A stretch of DNA of 10,818 bases from an uncultured Eggerthella sp. (GTDB lineage Bacteria > Actinomycetota > Coriobacteriia > Coriobacteriales > Eggerthellaceae), in contig UPYK01000026.1 of assembly GCA_900538545.1 (NCBI GenBank), positions 1-10,818 of the forward strand, read 5' to 3'. The notes beneath the pieces are model-generated. The model was not told the DNA's origin and ran no database searches. It saw nothing but the letters and a program-made list of their open reading frames with translations. Positions 6,508-10,818 of this stretch are shown here, piece by piece (position 1 is the stretch's first letter; each line of letters opens with the position of its first letter). The position numbers and the translations under genes are program-made.

Positions 6508-6831
6508 CTTGTATCTGCACCAGCGAACCGGGCGAGACACGAGGTTCCCCGCTTCCCTGTTCGCGAATCAGCGCATGCTGATTCGCTCATGCGTCGCTGC
6601 TTCGCTCGGGTTTTATAAATAATGAATTTAGTCGGCGAAGAGTCACCTCGCTGCCTCACCCTCTCCACTGGTGCAGGCCTAATCACTCCTCAGGCGTAAG
6701 TCCCTTGGGCGCGGTGCTTGCCATAGATGACGAATGACTGGTTAGCTCGCCTCCTTTTGTCCTTGCGTGGTGAAATCATGAGGGAATCATGCTGAAGGTT
6801 CGATGCGATTGCCCCATTTCAAAACGCGCGC
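6488..6831. other. Gap with no convincing gene, containing structured segments
   Basis: About 340 nt between xerC and the uvrA promoter. No ORF here looks like a real protein on either strand. It contains a perfect 10-bp stem-loop (6563-6586), a long-range 9-bp inverted repeat (6515-6523 with 6668-6676), a local 5-bp stem (GAACC 6525-6529 with GGTTC 6543-6547), a CTTCGC/GCGAAG pair (6600-6605 with 6635-6640) and an AT-rich island (6611-6631) that contrasts with its surroundings. I recognise no known RNA family or riboswitch. It could hold a small structured RNA, a decayed small repeat element, or only operon-end sequence. Confidence 0.45.
6563..6586. repeat. Perfect 10-bp stem-loop
   Basis: GCGAATCAGC (6563-6572) is the exact reverse complement of GCTGATTCGC (6577-6586), with the 4-nt loop GCAT. 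A perfect 10-bp stem with a short loop is unlikely by chance. No T-run follows directly, so it is not a classic terminator, although it could slow or stop transcription leaving the upstream cluster. Confidence 0.75.
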
Positions 6832-6837
6832 TATGAT
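6809..6837 (+). promoter_or_regulatory. Sigma-70-type promoter of uvrA
   Basis: TTGCCC (6809-6814) and TATGAT (6832-6837) are separated by exactly 17 nt, matching the -35 and -10 consensus at 4 and 5 of 6 positions. Transcription would start near 6844, which argues against translation from the in-frame TTG at 6841 and leaves a 5' UTR of about 80 nt before ATG 6925. I see no obvious LexA-type operator overlapping it. Confidence 0.65.
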
Positions 6838-6855
6838 GGATTGCCGAAAACCAAC

Positions 6856-6897
6856 CGATGCTCCGCATCCAGCGCGCATGCGCATTCGGCAGCATCG
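6856..6897 (+). promoter_or_regulatory. Structured 5' UTR stem-loop ahead of uvrA
   Basis: CGATGCT (6856-6862) pairs with AGCATCG (6891-6897), and CCG (6863-6865) continues the helix with CGG (6887-6889) across a one-base bulge at 6890. An inner stem GCGC (6872-6875) with GCGC (6880-6883) closes a GCAT loop. The structure would sit within the uvrA leader, about 27 nt before the start codon. Role unknown; it could affect mRNA stability or translation. Confidence 0.45.
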
Positions 6898-6924
6898 TTC
6901 ACCACCACAGAAAGCAGTGTAGCT

Positions 6925-9837
6925 ATGGCGCAATCATCCATTGTCATCAAAGGCGCACGTGAGCATAACCTCAAAGATATCGACGTCACGATCCCGCGCG
7001 ACGAACTTGTCGTCATCACGGGCCTTTCGGGCTCGGGCAAGTCATCGCTTGCCTTCGATACCATCTATGCCGAAGGTCAACGACGCTATGTCGAAAGCCT
7101 TTCGAGCTATGCACGCATGTTCCTTGGCCAAATGAGCAAACCCGACCTCGATTCCATCGATGGTCTTTCACCTTCGGTCTCGATCGACCAGAAGACCACG
7201 AGCAAGAATCCTCGTTCGACGGTGGGAACCACCACCGAGATCTACGATTACCTGCGTCTGCTCTTCGCGCGCGTGGGCATCCCGCATTGTCCGGAGTGCG
7301 GTCGCGAGATCCGCATGCAAACGACCGACCAGGTGACCGACGATATCCTGCGTCTTTCCGAAGACGAGAAGACCAAGTGCATCATCATGGCGCCAGTGGT
7401 AACTGGGCGCAAAGGTGAATTCACGAAGCTCTTCAAAGACTTGCTCGCCGAAGGATTCTCGCGCGTGCGCATCGACGGCGAGATCACGAAGCTCGACGAG
7501 AACCCGATCGTGCTGAACAAGAAGATCAAGCACTTCATCGACGTGGTGGTCGATCGTGTGGTGCTCAAGCCTTCGGCACAAAGCCGTATCGCGGAAGCGG
7601 TCGAGACGGCCACTAGGCTTGCCGACGGTCGCGTGCTCGTGCAGCTGCTCGACAAGAACAACGAGCCGTTGGGGGGCGAACGCACGGTTTCATCCGGTGC
7701 GACTGGTGGCCTTGCGGAAGGGGAGTACCTCTTCTCGCTCGCGCTCGGCTGCCCTGAGCACGGACATTCCATGGACGAGCTGCAGCCGCGCGATTTCTCC
7801 TTCAATGCTCCCTATGGTGCATGCCCCGATTGCCTGGGCATCGGCAGCAGGGAAGAAGTGGACCCCGACCTGGTCATCCCTGATCCGAGCCTGTCGCTCA
7901 ACGAAGGGGCCGTGGCACCGTTCAAGTCGGGCAATTACTATCCGCAGGTCATGCGTGCGGTGCTGCTCCACTATGGCGTCGATCCTGATACGCCCTGGCA
8001 GGATATCCCGAAGAAGGTGCAGAAGAAACTCTTCTACGGCGCGCCGGGCGAGAAGATCCGCGTCGACTACGTAACGGTCGATGGGCGCGAGACCTACTGG
8101 TTCGTCGAATGGGAGGGCATCTCTGCGGCAGTCACGCATCGCTACAAGGAAGCCTCGAGCGATCGCCAGCGCCAGAAATACGAGCGCTACTTCTCGATCA
8201 TCCCGTGTGCGACGTGCGGTGGCAAGCGCCTCAATCCTTCCATCTTGGCGGTCACGGTGAACGACAAGAACATCCACGAGGTCTGTGAGCTTTCAGCTGC
8301 TGATTCGCTGAAGTTCTTCGAAGGCCTGCATTTCAACGAGACGCAAGAGGTGATCGCGGGCCCGATCGTGAAGGAGATCACCGAGCGCTTGCGTTTCTTG
8401 GTGAACGTGGGTCTCGATTACCTCACGCTCGAACGTGCGACCGCCACGCTTTCCGGTGGCGAAGCGCAGCGCATTCGTCTCGCGACGCAGATTGGCGCAG
8501 GCCTCATGGGCGTGCTCTACATCCTGGACGAGCCCTCCATCGGCCTTCACCAGCGCGATAACGAGCGCCTCATCAAAACGCTCGAGCATCTGCGCGATCT
8601 GGGCAACACGGTGCTCGTGGTCGAGCACGACGAGGATACGATCCGCTGTGCCGACTATGTGATCGACATGGGTCCGCGTGCTGGCGAACACGGTGGCGAA
8701 GTGGTTGCGTGCGGCACCCCTGAAGAGATCATGGCAAGCGACGAATCGCTCACGGCGCAATACCTGCGCGGCGAAAAGTGCATCCCCATTCCCGCTGAGC
8801 GTCGTAATCCAAAGCGCGGCAAGATCAAGATCACGGGTGCGAGCGAGAATAACCTCAAGAATGTGACGGCGGAGATCCCGATCGGCACGCTCACAGTGGT
8901 CACAGGTGTTTCGGGCTCGGGCAAGAGCTCGCTCGTTACCGACACGCTCACCCCAGCGCTCGCCAATCGCGTGAATCGCGCGCATCGCAAGGTGGGCAAG
9001 TTCAAGAAGCTCGAAGGGGTAGAGCTCATCGACAAGGTGATCAGCATCGATCAAAGCCCGATCGGCCGCACCCCGCGTTCCAACCCGGCAACCTACATCG
9101 GCCTTTGGGACGATATCCGTAACCTCTTCGCTTCCACGCAAGAGAGCAAGGCGCGCGGCTACGGACCAGGCCGTTTCTCCTTCAACGTTGCAGGCGGACG
9201 CTGCGAAGCGTGCAAGGGCGATGGCCAGAAGAAGATCGAGATGCACTTCCTTCCCGATGTGTACGTGAACTGCGAAGTGTGCGATGGCACGCGCTACAAT
9301 CGCGAAACGCTGCAGGTGACCTACAAGGGCAAGAACGTCTACGAAGTGCTCGAGATGACCGTGGATGAGGCCCTCGAATTCTTCGGCAAGATTCCATCGC
9401 TTCGGCGCAAGCTCGAGACGCTCCACGATGTGGGGCTTGGCTATATCAAGCTCGGTCAGCCGGCAACCACGCTTTCTGGCGGTGAAGCGCAACGCGTGAA
9501 ACTTGCGAGCGAACTGCAGAAACGCCAGACAGGCAAGACCTTCTACATCCTTGACGAACCGACCACGGGTCTCCATTTCGACGATGTACGGGCGCTCTTG
9601 GAAGTGCTCCAGCGCTTGGTCGACCTGGGCAACACAGTGCTCGTGATCGAGCACAACCTCGACGTGATCAAGGCTGCCGACCACCTGATCGACCTCGGGC
9701 CCGAAGGCGGCGCGAAGGGCGGAACGGTCGTTGCGAAAGGCACGCCGGAAAAGGTCGCTCAGGTTCCCGAAAGCCATACCGGGCGCTTCTTGAAGCGCGT
9801 CCTTGCCGACGATCGCTGCAAGACCGCTTATGCCTAA
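6925..9837 (+). CDS. uvrA: Excinuclease ABC subunit A
   Basis: UvrA is the dimeric ATPase that, with UvrB, finds bulky DNA lesions and loads UvrB for nucleotide excision repair. The 970-residue product has two ABC-type ATPase modules. The first has Walker A GLSGSGKSS (K39), signature LSGGEAQR (from 509) and Walker B YILDEPSIGLH (D535). The second has Walker A GVSGSGKSS (K667), LSGGEAQRVK and YILDEPTTGLH. The C-terminal zinc module is intact (C760, C763, C783, C786 with 19 residues between pairs). The first zinc module has lost one cysteine: C276-P-E-H279, then C300 and C303, similar in kind to other actinobacterial UvrA proteins. ATG 6925 gives the standard opening (IVIKGAREHNL). The in-frame TTG at 6841 would add 28 atypical residues and lies at the predicted transcription start. 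Only a weak GAAAG (6910-6914) precedes the ATG. Confidence 0.98.
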   Translation: MAQSSIVIKGAREHNLKDIDVTIPRDELVVITGLSGSGKSSLAFDTIYAEGQRRYVESLSSYARMFLGQMSKPDLDSIDGLSPSVSIDQKTTSKNPRSTVGTTTEIYDYLRLLFARVGIPHCPECGREIRMQTTDQVTDDILRLSEDEKTKCIIMAPVVTGRKGEFTKLFKDLLAEGFSRVRIDGEITKLDENPIVLNKKIKHFIDVVVDRVVLKPSAQSRIAEAVETATRLADGRVLVQLLDKNNEPLGGERTVSSGATGGLAEGEYLFSLALGCPEHGHSMDELQPRDFSFNAPYGACPDCLGIGSREEVDPDLVIPDPSLSLNEGAVAPFKSGNYYPQVMRAVLLHYGVDPDTPWQDIPKKVQKKLFYGAPGEKIRVDYVTVDGRETYWFVEWEGISAAVTHRYKEASSDRQRQKYERYFSIIPCATCGGKRLNPSILAVTVNDKNIHEVCELSAADSLKFFEGLHFNETQEVIAGPIVKEITERLRFLVNVGLDYLTLERATATLSGGEAQRIRLATQIGAGLMGVLYILDEPSIGLHQRDNERLIKTLEHLRDLGNTVLVVEHDEDTIRCADYVIDMGPRAGEHGGEVVACGTPEEIMASDESLTAQYLRGEKCIPIPAERRNPKRGKIKITGASENNLKNVTAEIPIGTLTVVTGVSGSGKSSLVTDTLTPALANRVNRAHRKVGKFKKLEGVELIDKVISIDQSPIGRTPRSNPATYIGLWDDIRNLFASTQESKARGYGPGRFSFNVAGGRCEACKGDGQKKIEMHFLPDVYVNCEVCDGTRYNRETLQVTYKGKNVYEVLEMTVDEALEFFGKIPSLRRKLETLHDVGLGYIKLGQPATTLSGGEAQRVKLASELQKRQTGKTFYILDEPTTGLHFDDVRALLEVLQRLVDLGNTVLVIEHNLDVIKAADHLIDLGPEGGAKGGTVVAKGTPEKVAQVPESHTGRFLKRVLADDRCKTAYA

Positions 9838-9852
9838 GCTTTGCGTGCATCG

Positions 9853-9881
9853 CTGCAAAAGCGTGCGCGCAGGCTTACAAT
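9853..9881 (+). promoter_or_regulatory. Promoter placing the transcription start at the downstream ATG (leaderless)
   Basis: TACAAT (9876-9881) matches the -10 consensus at 5 of 6 positions. Exactly 7 nt separate it from the A of ATG 9889, the spacing at which transcription normally begins. A weak -35 candidate CTGCAA (9853-9858) lies at 17 nt. No Shine-Dalgarno site precedes the ATG. This is the arrangement of leaderless genes, which are common in actinobacteria. Confidence 0.6.
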
Positions 9882-9888
9882 AACGGCT

Positions 9889-10680
9889 ATGAAGAAGCTC
9901 TCTCGCGAAAAGATCGCCCTCATCATCTTCGCACTGCTCGTCGTGTGCGGTTTCGGAGCGCTCATGTTCTACATCACGAACATCGGCCATTCGTTCAACG
10001 TTACCGCGAGCACGATCGATGATGCGGCAGGCGATTTGGGCGACTACACCGCCATCATCTACGAAGGCACCGCTGAAGAGAAGAAAGCGCTCGGTGAAGC
10101 GGGACTTGAACGCATCGCGGAAGATGGCAGCAACAAGACGCTCGAGCTGGGCAAAGACCAACAAGTGGATGATGCTGCCGCAGGCGATGAGGTCGTGGTG
10201 TCCGATGTGGTGCCCAAATCCACTGCAGACGGGCAGGGAAGCGCTGAAGAGCCAAAAGAGCCGCTCACGCTCTCGGCCGTGCGCGATTCTTTCTTGCAGA
10301 AGAACGCTTCTGTCTATGTGCTCGACCTTTCCGACCCCACGCGCTACATCGATGAGACCATCGTGAAGGCGGGCAAGTACCGTTTCGGCATCCTCACGAT
10401 CGACGCAGCTTCGGACTTGCCGTACTACATCAACAAGCGTATCGAAACCTATCGCGCTGCCGATGTGGATTTCGTCGTGGCGCTCGTCGATGAGCTTTCG
10501 CGGGTGAACGATGTCGAAGGCATCGATATCGTCATCTCGACCCAAGAAGAAGGCCTCAATCCAGTCGGCGTTTCTTCGGACGATGTGTTCTTCAACGACG
10601 CAGCGCTCAAAGGCGAAGTGGGCGCGTTGCTCATCTCACCGAGCAAGGTTATTTCCGCTAAGGATATCAGTGAGCTCTAG
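9889..10680 (+). CDS. Membrane-anchored protein of unknown function, possible degenerate metallophosphatase-like ectodomain
   Basis: I do not recognise this 263-residue protein. It starts with a short basic segment (MKKLSREK) and one hydrophobic helix (about residues 9-30, IALIIFALLVVCGFGALMFYI), so it is probably an N-in, C-out membrane protein or has an uncleaved signal anchor. An acidic, probably flexible stretch (about 40-125) follows, then a folded domain (about 130-263). The segment KYRFGILTIDA, AADVDFVVALVDELSRV, GIDIVIST and GALLISPSKVI has the order and spacing of the second half of 5'-nucleotidase/UshA-type metallophosphatase domains (GIIGL, ADVVVALSH, GIDVIIGGH, GALVV). However, the histidine ligands of those motifs are missing. 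That relationship is inference from pattern alone. ATG 9889 is preferred over an in-frame TTG at 9841 because the membrane helix then follows a normal N terminus and a -10 box lies 7 nt upstream. It lies 51 nt after uvrA. Confidence 0.85.
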   Translation: MKKLSREKIALIIFALLVVCGFGALMFYITNIGHSFNVTASTIDDAAGDLGDYTAIIYEGTAEEKKALGEAGLERIAEDGSNKTLELGKDQQVDDAAAGDEVVVSDVVPKSTADGQGSAEEPKEPLTLSAVRDSFLQKNASVYVLDLSDPTRYIDETIVKAGKYRFGILTIDAASDLPYYINKRIETYRAADVDFVVALVDELSRVNDVEGIDIVISTQEEGLNPVGVSSDDVFFNDAALKGEVGALLISPSKVISAKDISEL

Positions 10681-10704
10681 CACGTGTGCATTTGCTGCAT
10701 CTTC

Positions 10705-10733
10705 GTGACGATAAGGGTATCTTTTGTTACTAT
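10705..10733 (+). promoter_or_regulatory. Probable tRNA-Leu promoter
   Basis: GTGACG (10705-10710) and TACTAT (10728-10733) are 17 nt apart and match the -35 and -10 consensus at 4 of 6 positions each; TATAAC (10731-10736) is an overlapping alternative -10 with a longer spacer. Transcription would begin some 30 nt before the tRNA, leaving a short 5' leader for RNase P to remove. Confidence 0.5.
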
Positions 10734-10774
10734 AACGAATTGTCGTTTATTGCTTTAAACGATGCCGAAAAGAC

Positions 10775-10818
10775 GCGGGTGTGGCGGAATTGGCAGACGC
10801 GCCAGATTTAGGTTCTGG
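10775..10818 (+). tRNA. tRNA-Leu (anticodon TAG), 5' part only, cut by window end
   Basis: The 44 nt present cover the acceptor 5' strand GCGGGTG (10775-10781), a D-arm with stem GCG/CGC and the class II sequence AATTGGCAGA, and a complete anticodon arm. The anticodon stem is CCAGA (10802-10806) with TCTGG (10814-10818), and the 7-nt loop TTTAGGT gives anticodon TAG (10809-10811), reading CUA and other CUN leucine codons. The sequence is close to bacterial tRNA-Leu genes throughout. The variable arm, T-arm and 3' acceptor strand lie beyond the window. Confidence 0.95.

Noticed and set aside
6485..6600. A dif recombination site next to xerC
   Set aside because: No 28-bp site with two 11-bp arms and a 6-bp centre resembling known dif sequences is visible, and dif is normally near the replication terminus.
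6492..6686. 64-codon - strand frame in the xerC-uvrA gap
   Set aside because: Its translation has no domain or membrane feature, it has no convincing ribosome binding site, and it covers strong hairpins.
6600..6720. T-box or other known riboswitch in the xerC-uvrA gap
   Set aside because: A GGGTGAGGCAGCGAGG-like stretch on the - strand only loosely resembles a T-box antiterminator; the conserved core is not matched and no downstream - strand gene exists.
6841..6924. 28-codon N-terminal extension of UvrA from TTG 6841
   Set aside because: The residues are atypical for UvrA, the TTG sits a few bases from the predicted transcription start, and ATG 6925 gives the standard N terminus.
6800..6924. 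LexA (SOS) operator controlling uvrA
   Set aside because: I found no palindrome resembling CGAAC-N4-GTTCG or the enteric CTG-N10-CAG site with proper spacing over the promoter.
9838..9862. Terminator between uvrA and the next gene
   Set aside because: GCTTTGC and GCAAAAGC can pair with a one-base bulge, but no T-run follows and the right arm lies within the next gene's promoter region.
8293..10545. Very long open frame on the - strand opposite uvrA and the following gene
   Set aside because: It reads as the antisense of two well-supported genes, spans the gap between them, has no recognisable domain, and long antisense frames are a known effect of GC-rich codon bias.

Overview
The window is a compact, moderately GC-rich bacterial chromosome segment with all recognisable genes on the + strand. 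It most likely comes from an actinobacterium of the class Coriobacteriia. This is an inference from three things: the actinobacterial-style loss of a cysteine in the first zinc module of UvrA, a folate-type TrmFO (unusual in Actinobacteria other than this class), and the overall base and codon composition. A GC-rich Firmicute is the main alternative, because the gene order resembles the rnhB/dprA/trmFO/xerC neighbourhood of Bacillus.

Region 1 (1-1096): a 149-nt leader with repeats and a hairpin, then rnhB (RNase HII), then a 167-nt gap holding a weak terminator and a possible promoter. Region 2 (1097-6487): five tightly packed genes, yraN, comM, dprA, trmFO and a xerC-type recombinase, with gaps of 7, 17, 12 and 3 nt, so probably one operon. 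ComM (branch-migration helicase) and DprA (RecA loader) are the intracellular recombination arm of natural transformation. YraN has a nuclease-like fold. Xer resolves chromosome dimers. TrmFO makes m5U54 in tRNA and travels with these genes in many Gram-positives. topA, which sits between dprA and trmFO in Bacillus, is absent here.

Region 3 (6488-6924): about 440 nt without a convincing gene. It contains a hairpin at the xerC stop codon, a perfect 10-bp stem-loop, a long-range inverted repeat, a good sigma-70-type promoter and a structured 5' UTR for uvrA. Region 4 (6925-9837): uvrA, the damage-recognition ATPase of nucleotide excision repair. Region 5 (9889-10680): an unnamed membrane-anchored protein, apparently expressed from a leaderless transcript, whose ectodomain may be a degenerate relative of 5'-nucleotidase/metallophosphatase domains. 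Region 6 (10681-10818): a promoter and the first 44 nt of a tRNA-Leu (anticodon TAG), cut by the window end.

No mobile element, CRISPR array, prophage or clearly new defence system is visible. The protein-coding content is mostly conserved housekeeping. The less ordinary signals are a pair of matching intergenic hairpins whose loops are reverse complements of each other, the structured gap before uvrA, the leaderless gene and its unrecognised ectodomain, and the low-complexity N-terminal tail of YraN.
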